DNA of 64,000 nt from positions 1,054,001 through 1,118,000 of the forward strand of contig NZ_CP081855.1 in the NCBI RefSeq assembly GCF_019797825.1. The letters run 5' to 3'. Shown here in pieces: positions 17,754-28,200 of the stretch (positions are counted from its first letter, which is position 1; each line of letters opens with the position of its first letter). The translations under genes were made by a program, and so were the position numbers. Source of the stretch: Limosilactobacillus panis (GTDB taxonomy: Bacteria > Bacillota > Bacilli > Lactobacillales > Lactobacillaceae). The notes beneath the pieces are model-generated. The model was given only the letters and a program-made list of their open reading frames with translations, did no database searches and was not told the origin of the DNA.

Positions 17754-18689
17754 ATGGAAAAAGAATTAGTCTTTGGACATCAAAAGCCAGATACAGATGC
17801 AATCACTGCGGCAATGGCTTTTTCATACTACCAAAACCAATTGGGCTATGAAACGGAAGCGGTTGCCCTTGATGAGCCAAACGCCGAAACGCAATACGCT
17901 CTTAAGAAATTTGGCATGAAGGCTCCACGGGTTATTAAGACCGCTGCTAATGAAGTCGACAAGGTAATGCTGGTTGACCACAACGAACCACAACAAAGTG
18001 TTAGTGACATCGACAAGGTTACGGTTACCCACCTTGTTGACCACCACCGGATTGCGAACTTCAACACTGCTCAACCACTGTGGGCAACTTGCCGCCCATA
18101 CGGTTGTGTTTCAACGATTTTGACGGAAATGTTCCAACAAAAGCACATTGACATTCCTGCTAACTTGGCGGGGATGATGCTTTCTGCAATTATTTCTGAT
18201 ACCCTGTTGCTTAACTCCCCAACCACAACGGACCACGACCGTGAGGCTGTTAAGTACTTAGCTAAGGTTGCTGGGGTTGACGACTACAATAAGTATGGTG
18301 TTGCCATGCTGAAGGCGGGTGCTGATGTTGATGCCAAGTCTGATGCCGACATCGTTGATGGTGATGCTAAGACCTTCGAACTTGGTGGTACCAAGATGCG
18401 GATTGGTCAAGTAAACGCGGTTGAACTTGATGATGTCTTCAAGCGCCAAGCCGACCTTGAAAAGAAGATGCACGAACTGATGGATGCAAATGGTTACCAA
18501 CTGTTCATCCTGATTGCCACTAACATTCTTAACAGCGACTCCGAACTGTTGGTTGTTGGTGATAACACTGACAAGGTTGAAAAAGCATTTGGTCACAAGC
18601 TTGACGCTAACAAGCGGATGAATCTGCCGGGCGTTGTTTCACGTAAGAAGCAGGTCGTTCCTCCATTGACAGATGCCTTTGAAGGCTAA
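17754..18689 (+). CDS. ppaC: Manganese-dependent inorganic pyrophosphatase
   Basis: Family II (DHH) pyrophosphatase, hydrolysing PPi to phosphate in the cytosol. In 311 residues the metal ligands appear in order: [10 protein letters not shown] (His, Asp, Asp), [11 protein letters not shown] (Asp), LVDHHRI (DHH), [16 protein letters not shown], and the C-terminal substrate-binding [10 protein letters not shown]. Length matches the family (about 310). AGGAGG is upstream of the ATG. Codon use is strongly biased, suggesting high expression. The gene is followed by a dispersed repeat whose hairpin probably serves as its terminator. Confidence 0.96.
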   Translation: MEKELVFGHQKPDTDAITAAMAFSYYQNQLGYETEAVALDEPNAETQYALKKFGMKAPRVIKTAANEVDKVMLVDHNEPQQSVSDIDKVTVTHLVDHHRIANFNTAQPLWATCRPYGCVSTILTEMFQQKHIDIPANLAGMMLSAIISDTLLLNSPTTTDHDREAVKYLAKVAGVDDYNKYGVAMLKAGADVDAKSDADIVDGDAKTFELGGTKMRIGQVNAVELDDVFKRQADLEKKMHELMDANGYQLFILIATNILNSDSELLVVGDNTDKVEKAFGHKLDANKRMNLPGVVSRKKQVVPPLTDAFEG

Positions 18690-18730
18690 TATTTATTGAT
18701 AATGGTAAAATAAGCTGGAAAACGTTTCGA

Positions 18731-18888
18731 CGCAAAGCTAGCCTGTAGTGAACTCCCGTCGAAGCGAAGCAAATCTTTAGAAAGCACAGAGAGGCCTCTA
18801 GTGTTCGGATTTTCCGAACGCTAGAGGCCCTTTGTGTACTGCGCTGTAGCATTTTTAACTATATAAGAGTCTTATGTCACAACCCCTC
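18731..18888 (+). repeat. Dispersed intergenic repeat, copy 1 of 3
   Basis: About 155 bases shared with 33941-34093 and 54752-54905. Common blocks are TCGAAGCGAAGC, CTTTAGAAAG, a long hairpin (stem GGCCTCTAGTGTTCGG with CCGAACGCTAGAGGCC), CTTTGTGTACTGCGCTGTAG and a tail near TTATGTCACAACCCC. The leading AACTAGC palindrome of the other copies is degraded here. It lies directly after ppaC and probably ends its transcript. Confidence 0.85.
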
Positions 18889-18944
18889 GTTTTTGCTGGC
18901 GGGCTTACCTGCACCCGCCTTCCGAACCCTTAAGGAGGGGAGTT

Positions 18945-19115
18945 ATGAACAGAAAAACGTTATACTGTCGCAGTCAAGATCAAGAAACGCAAAGGGCGAC
19001 GGTTGCTAAGACTAGTAAAAGGCAGCTAAGCATAGCCGAAAATATGGTTCCAGCCAATACTCAGGAAAATGAGTCGTGGGTTGATTCTGACAACAATGAG
19101 TTACTCGATTATTGA
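18945..19115 (+). CDS. Small hypothetical ORF (56 aa)
   Basis: A 56-residue open frame beginning MNRKTLYCRSQDQ and ending NNELLDY, preceded by AAGGAGG with normal spacing. The product is hydrophilic with no membrane segment and is not recognised. It lies in an accessory stretch between a repeat and an IS element. The good ribosome site is the only support; the frame is short enough to occur by chance. Confidence 0.35.
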   Translation: MNRKTLYCRSQDQETQRATVAKTSKRQLSIAENMVPANTQENESWVDSDNNELLDY

Positions 19116-19378
19116 TGATCGTTTAACAATGGGTTGCCACCTCCCGGGCCGATATCCAGATCCCGGAATTGCTCTGAAAATATTGTTTATTTTAACTTGT
19201 TAGCTGAAGCACAGGCGGCTGGATATCATCACCACCAATAAAATTAGGTATTAAAAAGTGTCCGCTAATCGTAAGACTACTTTGTCTAGTTGAGTAATCA
19301 GCGTGATTGTCAACTAAAAAGAAATGTGGGCACGCAGCTTTTTCCTGCGATTACTGTGTAATATTCGGAAAACTAAAA
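19116..19378. other. Intergenic stretch without recognised gene
   Basis: No convincing reading frame. GATATCCAG (19151-19159) is repeated inverted as CTGGATATC (19219-19227). Otherwise AT-rich sequence leading to the left end of the IS1182-type element. Confidence 0.4.
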
Positions 19379-19421
19379 GAGAGGCTGGGAATTAACTATT
19401 AATTCTTGGTTCTCTAACAGT

Positions 19422-19472
19422 AAAATCCGGACTATAATTTTTGATCGATTCAAAAATCATAGTCCGGATTTT
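19422..19472. terminator. Left-end hairpin of the IS1182-type element
   Basis: AAAATCCGGACTAT pairs with ATAGTCCGGATTTT, and the inner bases continue the pairing with few mismatches. It overlaps the transposase stop codon and can act in both directions. Confidence 0.7.
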
Positions 19473-21067
19473 AAATTATTTATAAAATTAGTCGCCAATC
19501 GACTAATTGATTGACCAAATTTCGTTAGATTTAATGCCATCAAGGCTAGCCCAATGTCATTTTCCACAGCCCGTTGTCCGCGTAGATGAGTTCGGCGTAT
19601 GCCAAAATCCCTCTTCATGTGACCAAAGACTGGCTCAACGTCGAACTTTCGTCGACGATAAATTGCCTTGCCTTCGTCACTTGAGAGGGTTGCTTTTACT
19701 TTAGCCTTGTAATAATTCCACGTTGGGTTAACCTGCATATAGCGTTGCCGACCACTTGGTGTTTTTGCCAACTCATCCAATTGTTCTGACAGTTGGTGCT
19801 TATCCGCTCGGTAGAGTTTGAAATCACGTTCGAAACCATATTTATCGGTTCGCCTACTATACCGATAAAAGCTAAAGCGAACTCCTAAATGATCGATGTA
19901 GTAATCATCTTCGGCATTATACTGCCAATTTTGTGATTTAGTTGGATCGTTTTTAAATTTATGTTTCTGTTCCTTTTGATAAGTTGTGTATGGAATAACA
20001 GGCTGCTTTTCAAACTGATCAAGAATCATTGTGTAATTGTACTCACTACCATAACCGGCATCGGCAACGATATGCTTAAAGAAATCTAAAGCATGAAACT
20101 GGGTAAGGAATGGCACTAAGGTCCTGGTGTCAGTTGGATTTGAAAAGAGCCCGTAATCAAGGACAAATTGCTTATGTGTAGCGATTTGCAGGTTATAGCC
20201 GGGCTTTAACTCCCGATTCATCATCGGATCTTCCTTCATACACATAAAAGTCGCATCATGATCAGTCTTGGAATAGCTATTACGACCTTGGAAGATATCT
20301 TCGGCACGTTCATACTTTTTGGCACGCGGAATTAGGTCGTTGCTTAATTGATGGCGAAGTTTTTTTAGAAAACGACGGCGCCGTTTTCTAACTGAACCAC
20401 CTTTGATGATTTTTGGTTCTTGCTTAATCTCTTCATCTAACTTAGTGATTTTCTCCGCAAGTTCTTGTTCCATTACTTCCATGCCTTCGGCAGAAGTAAC
20501 CAGCTCGGGTGCCATTTCTTGCACCACTTGTTTTTCTACTAGTTCCTCATAAAGCTTACTCGTCTTTTCTCTTAACTTAGCGTGATACTTTTCAACTGCC
20601 CGTCGCCAAGTAAATGAATATTTATTGGCATCGGCTTCTACCTTGGTCCCATCGATAAAAACTGCATCATTTTGAATTAGTCCGTGATCTTTCAAAGCCA
20701 TGGTAAAGTAAACAAAGGCATGTTTAATTAGCTTACTAGCGTGCTGACTGCGTCGAAAGTTATTAATGGTATGGTAGCTATAAGCATAATCATGAGCTAA
20801 CCAACGCATTGGCAGGTTCTCATCCAACATCATTTCAATCTTTCTTCCAGAATAAGTTTGACGTGCGTAGGCAAACAAGAGAATCTTAAGCATAATTGCT
20901 GGATGCGATGAAGGGCGGCCGGTAGCCGCTCCTGAATCTTCTAATAGCACATTTTGTGGAATCGAGTCGACAAAATCACTAATTAGCCGCGCAATATGAT
21001 TTTGTGGTAAATCATAGTTATAGCTTAGTACGAATTCGGTTTGTCCTATGGTATAATTTTGATACAT
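19457..21067 (-). CDS. IS1182 family transposase
   Basis: An intact 536-residue DDE transposase. Visible features are an N-terminal domain with GRPSSHPAIMLKILLFAYA, the first acidic residue in FIDGTKVEADANKYSF, the second in IVADAGYGSEYNY and the Glu in VEPVFGHMKRDFGIRR. A charged coiled-coil insertion (about residues 165-240) separates the first and second catalytic strands. AAAGGAG is 8 bases upstream of the ATG. Full length with no lesions, so it may be active. Confidence 0.94.
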   Translation of the reverse strand: MYQNYTIGQTEFVLSYNYDLPQNHIARLISDFVDSIPQNVLLEDSGAATGRPSSHPAIMLKILLFAYARQTYSGRKIEMMLDENLPMRWLAHDYAYSYHTINNFRRSQHASKLIKHAFVYFTMALKDHGLIQNDAVFIDGTKVEADANKYSFTWRRAVEKYHAKLREKTSKLYEELVEKQVVQEMAPELVTSAEGMEVMEQELAEKITKLDEEIKQEPKIIKGGSVRKRRRRFLKKLRHQLSNDLIPRAKKYERAEDIFQGRNSYSKTDHDATFMCMKEDPMMNRELKPGYNLQIATHKQFVLDYGLFSNPTDTRTLVPFLTQFHALDFFKHIVADAGYGSEYNYTMILDQFEKQPVIPYTTYQKEQKHKFKNDPTKSQNWQYNAEDDYYIDHLGVRFSFYRYSRRTDKYGFERDFKLYRADKHQLSEQLDELAKTPSGRQRYMQVNPTWNYYKAKVKATLSSDEGKAIYRRRKFDVEPVFGHMKRDFGIRRTHLRGQRAVENDIGLALMALNLTKFGQSISRLATNFINNLKSGL

Positions 21068-21133
21068 GAAAATCGCTCCTTTGGGTTGTTTTGTGGTAAT
21101 TACATCATATCAGGAACGATTTCCTGTGTACAT

Positions 21134-21178
21134 AAAAACCGGATGATGAATTGTTCAAAAAATTCATCATCCGGTTTT
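21134..21178. terminator. Right-end hairpin of the IS1182-type element
   Basis: AAAAACCGGATGATGAATT pairs with AATTCATCATCCGGTTTTT. It sits upstream of the transposase and would block read-in transcription from outside the element. Confidence 0.7.
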
Positions 21179-21280
21179 TGCTTTGGACTAGGAGTTTTTT
21201 CCCAGCCTCTCTCACTTTTATATTTTCAGTCGATTGCAGAGCCATTCTGCAACTTTTCCTGTCCTATTCTTTTTGCCGAG

Positions 21281-21370
21281 TTAGAGAATAAACCTAAATA
21301 TGATCACGAGGATAATCGTAATCCCACACAGGGCGGTTGCTCCCCAGTAATGATGGTTCCCGTTATTCAT
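21281..21370 (-). CDS. Tiny membrane protein (29 aa), candidate
   Basis: A 29-codon frame starting MNNGNHHYWGAT followed by one strongly hydrophobic stretch (ALCGITIILVIIFRFIL) and a stop. Its ATG follows the TAA of the upstream small membrane gene without any gap, so it would be translated by coupling. One transmembrane helix is the only recognisable feature. Too short for normal gene finding; function unknown. Confidence 0.4.
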   Translation of the reverse strand: MNNGNHHYWGATALCGITIILVIIFRFIL

Positions 21371-21601
21371 TTAGATGGCGTGGTAAATAAAGACGATGGC
21401 TAAAATAATTGTTAAAAACAGGGCGACCATCATTAGACAAAATGCAAGGTTTCCGTTTAATGTATGGTAGAGATTGGCGTAAAAGATAATCGCACCAGCA
21501 TACATAACAAAGGAATAGGCATAGTTACCTCTTTTAAAGTTTCGTGATAGGCCATAGCCAAATGAGAATATCAGAATCAGGCTGGTTAGACTGTCGATCA
21601 T
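21371..21601 (-). CDS. Small membrane protein (76 aa)
   Basis: Three hydrophobic segments (about residues 3-17, 24-42 and 46-72) in a 76-residue product beginning MIDSLTSLILIF. I chose the ATG at 21601 because AAGGAA lies 5 bases upstream; an in-frame start 15 codons earlier has a charged leader and no ribosome site. Not recognised as any family. It is immediately followed by the 29-codon membrane ORF, giving a possible two-gene unit. Confidence 0.6.
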   Translation of the reverse strand: MIDSLTSLILIFSFGYGLSRNFKRGNYAYSFVMYAGAIIFYANLYHTLNGNLAFCLMMVALFLTIILAIVFIYHAI

Positions 21602-21731
21602 TCTAATTCCTTCTTTTTTGCAATTTTCCTTTTTATTATAAGACAAACACGGCGTTAAAGTACAATAGGAGAGTAAAATAATTTAGTAATTAAGGCCTTA
21701 GTAGTTAATTTTACTAGGGACTTACTTAAAA

Positions 21732-21813
21732 ATGAATACGTTTGCATAATTGGGGGTTGATTATCTGAGTGATAGTGTTATCATTTGAGTTGTAAGAAAT
21801 GCAAATGGTTACA
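21732..21813 (+). promoter_or_regulatory. Promoter with two cre/LacI-like sites for the GH13 gene
   Basis: Two sites each differ by one base from the cre consensus WTGNAANCGNWNNCW: 21732-21746 (ATGAATACGTTTGCA) and 21799-21813 (ATGCAAATGGTTACA). Between them lie TTGATT (21757-21762) and TATCAT (21779-21784) with a 16-base spacer. The arrangement suggests control by CcpA or a LacI-type sugar regulator. Confidence 0.5.
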
Positions 21814-21847
21814 ATAAGCAACCATAAAACGAAGGGTGCTGTTATTA

Positions 21848-23530
21848 ATGGAAAATAAACATTGGTGGAATAATGCGGTTGTTTACCAAATTTACCCGAA
21901 GAGTTTTCAGGACAGTAATGGTGATGGAGTCGGTGACCTTCGGGGAATCATTAACCGCTTAGACTATCTGAAAAAGCTTGGTGTTGACATTATCTGGTTA
22001 AACCCGATCTACAAGTCACCTCAGGTTGATAACGGATACGACATCAGTGACTACCAGGCAATCAACCCGACCCTAGGTAATATGGCTGATTTTTCTGAAT
22101 TGATTGATGGTATCCACCACCGGGGGATGAAGCTGGTGATGGACCTAGTTGTCAATCACACTTCTGACCAGCACAGGTGGTTTAAAGAATCGAAGAAAAG
22201 TAAGGATAACCCATATCGTGACTACTATATTTGGCGGGACGGTAAGAATGGGCAGGAGCCAAACAACTGGGGCTCCTACTTCTCGGGACCTGCTTGGAAG
22301 TATGATCCGGAAACAGACCAGTACTATCTCCACCTCTTTGCTCCCCAACAACCTGATTTGAACTGGGAAAATCCAAACGTTCGCCACAGTGTTTACGATA
22401 TGATGAATTGGTGGGCTGCAAAGGGGGTTGATGGCTTCCGGATGGATGTTATCAACCTAATCTCCAAACCAAAGGAACTCGTTGATGGACCGGTAACGGG
22501 TGACGAAAAGTACGCTAACGTTGAAAAGGTAGTGCCAAATGGTCCCCGGATGCACGAATTCCTGCAGGAGATGAACCGCAACGTCATGAGCAAGCATAAA
22601 ATGATTACGGTCGGCGAAATGCCCGGGACAACACCAGCGCAGGCTAAGAAATACGCTAACCTGGACAATAAAGAGCTTAATATGATCTTCCAATTCGAAC
22701 ATATGGGGCTCGATGGTAATAGCAATCCTGCCTTGGGGAAGTGGAACGACCAGAAGACAAAGCTGAAGGATCTGCGGGCTAACTTCACAAAGTGGCAAAA
22801 GGGCCTGATGGGGACTGCGTGGAACTCCCTTTACTGGAATAACCACGACCAACCGCGGGTTGTCTCCCGCTTTGGTGATGATAGTAGTGAAGAAAACCGT
22901 GTTAAATCTGCAAAGATGTTGGCAACCATGCTGCACTTCCAGCAGGGAACCCCATATATTTACGAAGGCGAAGAGATTGGGATGACAAACGTCTACTTCG
23001 ACAAGCTGGAAGATTACGTTGATCTTGAGTCGATTAACGCATACCACCAACTCGTCGACGAACAGCACCTGCTTGATGGAAAAACGATGCTCAAGTACTT
23101 AGCAATGCACAGTCGGGACAACGCGCGGACGCCAATGCAGTGGGATGATAGCAAGAATGCCGGCTTCTCAACTGGAACGCCTTGGGAAAAGGTCAACCCG
23201 AACTACCCAACCATCAACGTTGAAAAGGCGCTGGAGGACCAAAACTCCATCTTCTATTACTACCAGAAGTTGATCAAGCTCCGTCATGAGCTTCCAGTAA
23301 TTACTAACGGTGATTTTGAATTAGTTACTGGCAACGAGGATGATCCAGCAGTGTTTGCCTATCTTCGGCAAAATAGCGACACTACTCTGCTCGTCATCAC
23401 CAACTACACCGACCAAACACTGCAACGCCACTATGACGTTCCGGATGGTGCCAAGCTTTTGATTACTAACTATGCTGATGATGCGGGCGAGACGATTCGT
23501 CCTTATGAAGCAAAGGTTTACCAATACTAA
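21848..23530 (+). CDS. GH13 alpha-glucosidase (oligo-1,6-glucosidase type)
   Basis: A 560-residue intracellular glycoside hydrolase releasing glucose from small alpha-glucosides. The GH13 regions are in order: DLVVNHTSDQH, GFRMDVIN with the Asp nucleophile (about residue 200), TVGEMPG with the acid/base Glu (about 256) and NNHDQPR with the third acidic residue. The start WWNNAVVYQIYPKSFQDSNGDG is typical of oligo-1,6-glucosidase, trehalose-6-phosphate hydrolase and sucrose isomerase relatives. The lack of a phosphotransferase gene and the MFS transporter downstream favour a non-phosphorylated substrate such as isomaltose or other isomalto-oligosaccharides. The ATG at 21848 has GAAGGG 11 bases upstream. 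Confidence 0.92.
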   Translation: MENKHWWNNAVVYQIYPKSFQDSNGDGVGDLRGIINRLDYLKKLGVDIIWLNPIYKSPQVDNGYDISDYQAINPTLGNMADFSELIDGIHHRGMKLVMDLVVNHTSDQHRWFKESKKSKDNPYRDYYIWRDGKNGQEPNNWGSYFSGPAWKYDPETDQYYLHLFAPQQPDLNWENPNVRHSVYDMMNWWAAKGVDGFRMDVINLISKPKELVDGPVTGDEKYANVEKVVPNGPRMHEFLQEMNRNVMSKHKMITVGEMPGTTPAQAKKYANLDNKELNMIFQFEHMGLDGNSNPALGKWNDQKTKLKDLRANFTKWQKGLMGTAWNSLYWNNHDQPRVVSRFGDDSSEENRVKSAKMLATMLHFQQGTPYIYEGEEIGMTNVYFDKLEDYVDLESINAYHQLVDEQHLLDGKTMLKYLAMHSRDNARTPMQWDDSKNAGFSTGTPWEKVNPNYPTINVEKALEDQNSIFYYYQKLIKLRHELPVITNGDFELVTGNEDDPAVFAYLRQNSDTTLLVITNYTDQTLQRHYDVPDGAKLLITNYADDAGETIRPYEAKVYQY

Positions 23531-23547
23531 GTTGAGAGATAATTATT

Positions 23548-24930
23548 ATGGACAAAAAGACTAACGAAGATAATCGAATTGACCTTGATGCGGGGATGCC
23601 GTCATTATCCAAGAGCCAAATTTTCTCAATTACATTTGCCTTCTTTGGGATTAACATGGCTTTCTCGCTGCAAAGCTCACAAATGAGCCGGATTTGCCAG
23701 ACAATTGGTGCTAACCCAAATAGCCTTGGCTTCTTCTTCATCTTCCCACCACTGATGGGAATGATTGTTCAGCCAATCTTGGGTCAATTGTCTGACCGGA
23801 CATGGAACCGCTTTGGTCGGCGGTTACCATATCTCCTTTTTGGGACCCCAATTGCGGCATTAGTTTTGATTATGCTACCGTTTTCCGGGTCGTTTGGCTT
23901 TGGGTATGGTTCACTGGCCGCAATGACTTACGCCGCTGTTGCAATCTGCTTTATGGACCTGTTCTCCAACGTCTGCATGCAGCCATTACGGATGCTGGTT
24001 GGTGACATGGTTAACAACAAGCAAAATAATGCTGCTTGGTCATGGCAACAGGTCTTCTCTAATGGTGGGGCAATTCTTGCCACGATTCTGCCATTCCTGT
24101 TTACTGCATTTGGGATGTCCAACACGGCCAAACGGGGGGTCGTTCCGCACACCGTTATTTGGGCTTACCTGTGTGCCGCTGCGGTACTGTTGATTACGGG
24201 ACTGTGGACCGTGTTTAACGTTAAAGAATATGACCCGAAAACTTATGCTGATTACCACCATATTGACGTCAATGAGGCACACAAGAAAGTGAGTCTCTGG
24301 AAGCTGGTTAAGCAGGCACCACGGTCCTTCTGGGAGATTAACCTGGTCCAATTATTCTCTTGGTTTGCAATTATGTATGTTTGGACCTATACGACCGGGA
24401 CGGTTGCCAAGAATATTTGGCACACCACTGACGTTAGCTCAGCTGGCTACCAAGCAGCCGGTAACTGGTATGGGATCTTAACCGCCGTTTATAGTATTGC
24501 CGGTATTATTTGGGGTCTGCTCTATGCCAAAGCCAAGGCTAACTCCCGGAAGAAATGGTACGTTTTAGGAATGGTCCTCGGTGCCATTGGCCTCGGTAGC
24601 ATGGCATTTATCACTTCTAAGACGCTGTCAATTATCGCAATGGTTCTCTTTGGAATTGCTAACTTTAGTATTAACACAATTCCGTTTACCCTGCTGACTT
24701 CCTCATTAAACGGGAAAAATGAAGGGGCCTATCTTGGACTCTTCAATGTCGGAATCTGTGTTCCCCAGATTCTGGCCTCCCTATGCAGCTTTATCATTTT
24801 CCCACTCGTGGGACACAACCAAACGATGATGATGCTGATCGCTGGATTATCACTTCTGGTCGGGGCTATCGTTGTACCAAGAATTCATGAAGGGGTCATG
24901 GTGCAAAAGGCTAGCGAAGAAGCTAAGTAA
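23548..24930 (+). CDS. MFS sugar transporter (SLC45/glucoside-type)
   Basis: A 460-residue permease with about 12 membrane segments. The N-terminal half holds GMIVQPILGQLSDRTWNRFGRRLPYL, the MFS loop 2-3 motif in the form seen in sucrose/maltose proton symporters. A central cytoplasmic loop (VKEYDPKTYADYHH) splits the two halves. It begins 17 bases after the GH13 gene, so the pair is an uptake-and-hydrolysis unit for an alpha-glucoside. The ribosome site is weak (GAGAG), consistent with lower expression or coupling. Confidence 0.88.
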   Translation: MDKKTNEDNRIDLDAGMPSLSKSQIFSITFAFFGINMAFSLQSSQMSRICQTIGANPNSLGFFFIFPPLMGMIVQPILGQLSDRTWNRFGRRLPYLLFGTPIAALVLIMLPFSGSFGFGYGSLAAMTYAAVAICFMDLFSNVCMQPLRMLVGDMVNNKQNNAAWSWQQVFSNGGAILATILPFLFTAFGMSNTAKRGVVPHTVIWAYLCAAAVLLITGLWTVFNVKEYDPKTYADYHHIDVNEAHKKVSLWKLVKQAPRSFWEINLVQLFSWFAIMYVWTYTTGTVAKNIWHTTDVSSAGYQAAGNWYGILTAVYSIAGIIWGLLYAKAKANSRKKWYVLGMVLGAIGLGSMAFITSKTLSIIAMVLFGIANFSINTIPFTLLTSSLNGKNEGAYLGLFNVGICVPQILASLCSFIIFPLVGHNQTMMMLIAGLSLLVGAIVVPRIHEGVMVQKASEEAK

Positions 24931-24955
24931 ATAGATTTACAAATTCAATCAATAG

Positions 24956-24998
24956 AAAAGGATGCCTAACCGTTGAAATGAAGGAAAGGCATCCTTTT
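24956..24998 (+). terminator. Terminator after the MFS transporter gene
   Basis: AAAAGGATGCC pairs with GGCATCCTTTT across a 21-base loop, ending in a T run. Confidence 0.82.
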
Positions 24999-25288
24999 TG
25001 TATCATACAAATTTATTGATAATAGATATAATTGCCTTTTAAATCGATAACATGAATGTTGATATTTATTTCATATAAGCTAATTTAAATATTGCTTATT
25101 TTATACTCGTTATGCAATACTAATGGTCACAAATCGCGACTTGACAACGTTTATTGTAGTTCGCCGTCCTGACTATCACCCGCAATGGAAGTATAGTTCT
25201 ATAATAGTTTATGGTTGCATTTTCAGCGGCAAATAAGTCAAATTAGGTGCCGATGTAAACATAAATGTTGTAGGAGAAGGTAAGTTCT
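24999..25288. other. AT-rich leader of the mucus-binding-like gene
   Basis: No reading frame is supported. A perfect TTGACA occurs at 25141-25146 without a well-spaced -10, and a perfect TATAAT at 25200-25205 without a good -35. AGGAGAAGG precedes the ATG at 25289. Confidence 0.4.
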
Positions 25289-28200
25289 ATGTCAAAGAAT
25301 AATCAAAATGAGTATATGAAGCGAATGAGGCCCCAACGGCAACGGTTTGCTCTCCGCAAACTGACTGTCGGTGTGGCTTCTGTTTTATTGGGGGTCATAT
25401 TTTTTATAGGTGGTGTCCAGGCGGATGCTGATACCCCGACCAATAATGGGCAGGCAGCAACTCCGGCAAGAAGTCAGTTAGCAAGTGACCAGCAGGAGAG
25501 TGCAACGGTCACAGCCCAACTGATTAACGCCGATGGCTCAATGCGTAGCGCTGATGGGCAGCAGGTGATGGCACATAACGACAATGTTCAAGTGGCGGTC
25601 AATTACCAGAACGATCGTTTACCGGCTGGTCAACCGATCACGATTTCTTACAGTAATCCGCGTCAATGGACGGTTGTTGACTGGGAAGGCGGCGTTAGCA
25701 AGCAACTAAGCAATAACCTGACTGCCACAAACAATGGTAATGGTACCTTTACAGTTAAGTCGAATGTGGACAAGAATTTGGATATCAATTTTGATCTGCA
25801 CTTTGCCCTGCAATATGCTGGTGATGTAGGGAGCAATACATCTACGTCACTGGTCATCGCAACAAAGCGGGGGACAAAACCGTTAATACTGAGACGGTCA
25901 AGCCGATTATTATCCCCTATGAGGACAATGTTGTCTCCAATGAAATTGCCCATGGTTGGGCAGCCAAGGATGTTCATAAAGTAAAGACTAACTTTGATAA
26001 TACCCAAAATATCCTTAATGGCACGAAAGCAACGACGGGCAAGGAAGCTGACGACCGTGAAGTAATGCAGTACATGATCGAATGGAACTACGGGAAGGCG
26101 GGCAATACTCGTGGTACGACCCTAAGCCCTCTGCAGACCGCAGACTTTACGGCTTATCTTTCAAAGGGCCAGATGATGCTGCCGGATACCATTAAGGTCT
26201 TCCGGGTCTACCAGCCTAATGCTGTTGACGCGAACGGTCAGCGGGTCAGCATTGATAAATCGTACGGTAAGATTACTAACTGCGTAAACGGTGTCTTTGT
26301 TAACGAAGACGCCGCATTTGAACAGTTCCTGAAGGACCATCTGACAGTGACCGTCAACAATTCGACTACTAAGCTTTCCTGGCGTGACTACCGGGCGGCC
26401 CTACAGAAAGCAAAGCATAATGGAACTGAACCGCCGTTGGTTAACGGAATTCAACTGAATGAGAGTGACATGGCTCACGTTAAGCTTTCAACAGACGCTA
26501 ATGGACAGTCGCACAACTTCTCAGTAAATGTCGGTGATAATACCGATAGTGCGGTAAAAAGTCCCCACTCAACATTCTTTATTCAGTTCGATACTCTGCT
26601 GGACTATAACATGCCGCTTTCATGGACAAAGCCGGGTGATGGTCCTTCAATTTCCTATAATCGTGCCTCAGGGAAGTTTAGTGGCACTGGAACCCAGATC
26701 AATAAATCAACATCGAAAGTCTTCCAGGGTGGTGGTAGTGGCTTTACCAACCAAATTGCCTACGAGGCAACCCTTCACTTTGCTGATGTTACCAATACGG
26801 ATGAAGTTGCATCACTTGACACGGGTCATGGGGTCACTTTTTTTAATGGTGATGGTGAAGAAAGCGCTTTTGGGAGTACAAAGATTACCTTTGACGGCCA
26901 ATTAGATGCAATCAAGACGCTTGAAAAAGCTGGTTATCAGCTGGTTGGTGCATCCAAGGGAACTTTAACAAGTGGTAAATACACTGGTTCAACCATTTAT
27001 AATGGCACGGGTGCAATAAGTAACGTAAATTACGGTACATATGGACAGGGGGCCAAGAAGGTTGCCGAGTATACATATGCAACAAGCTTTACCCTCCAGT
27101 TTGTTCGTACGGCAACGCTAAAGTCGGTCTCGAAAACGGCCACGCGGACGGTTTACTACAAAGAGGCAAACGCTGGTCAACCTGACCAGGCAAAGTTGGT
27201 TGATCTTGCTTCGTCAGTTGATCAGTCCGTTAGCTTCAGTGGTAGTCAATACCAGGACGCACAAGGTAAGCCAGTTGCGGTTCTAACCCTGAAGGACTTC
27301 AAAGATGTCCACAAGTTACATGTTAATAAGGGGGATGACAGTGTTTACGTTGTCAACCCTGTAGCGGTACCTGCAGAAGTTAAGTGGCAGCCAAAAGCCG
27401 GTGAACGTTCCAAGTTAAATGGGTCAACCATCTTATTTGATGATGAAAACCAGCAGACTATCAAGGATAAGAATGGTAACACCTGGTATATTACGCCGGC
27501 AACTAAGAATCAAGGTAAGGAAGAAGTTGTTCCATCAACTACACCGGATAAAACGCACTATTATGTTTACCTGATTTATGATCGTGGCAAACGGGCCCTG
27601 CTTCGGTACTACGATGATGACGCTCGAGTATTTTTGGATGACCAAGCAAAGCCAATCAACACTGTCGGTCAAACCGGGGATGCAATTGTCTTTAAGAATG
27701 ACCAACAAGAATTGAATGACTTGCTTAATAAGCATTACATCTATGTTGGAATTTCCAAGACGAGTGAAAAGAACCAGCAAGACCCGCAGCGGCTAAGTCG
27801 GTATTCATTTGGTAACTTTGATAATATTGAAGACAAGACTGCTGCTCCTTCACAAGTCTTCATTGTCCATGTCAAACACGCTCAAAATACAAAAGAAAAT
27901 ACAGTTACTGAGCAGTGGGTCATCCGGTACTTTGATGCCCAGACTGGCCAGGACCTGAGTCAAAAGACCCCGCTTGCCAAAAAAGTTATTCAGTCGGTAT
28001 CCTAGAAGCAAACCTGGGTCATTGATAAGGTAACCGGAAGAATTCTTGGGTATAACACGACCGGCAACAAGGATAAGAATGGTCAGCTGACTATTGATAC
28101 GACTGACGCTGCTAAGTCATGGCTACCAGTAAGCAACGATTACCCTGCCGTAATCTCACCTGATTTAACCGGATTTGGCTATGAGAAGGTCCCATCGTTT

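Larger units (their letters stand above)
19379..21211 (-). mobile_element. IS1182-family insertion sequence
   Basis: About 1.83 kb bounded by the inverted repeat GAGAGGCTGGGAA (19379-19391, complement at 21199-21211) and containing one intact transposase. Each end also holds a long hairpin (19422-19472 and 21134-21178) with an A- or T-rich flank, which would stop transcription into or out of the element. No clear target duplication is visible. Confidence 0.8.

Noticed and set aside
25141..25205. TTGACA and TATAAT as one promoter for the adhesin gene
   Set aside because: The two perfect hexamers are 53 bases apart, far beyond a usable spacer.
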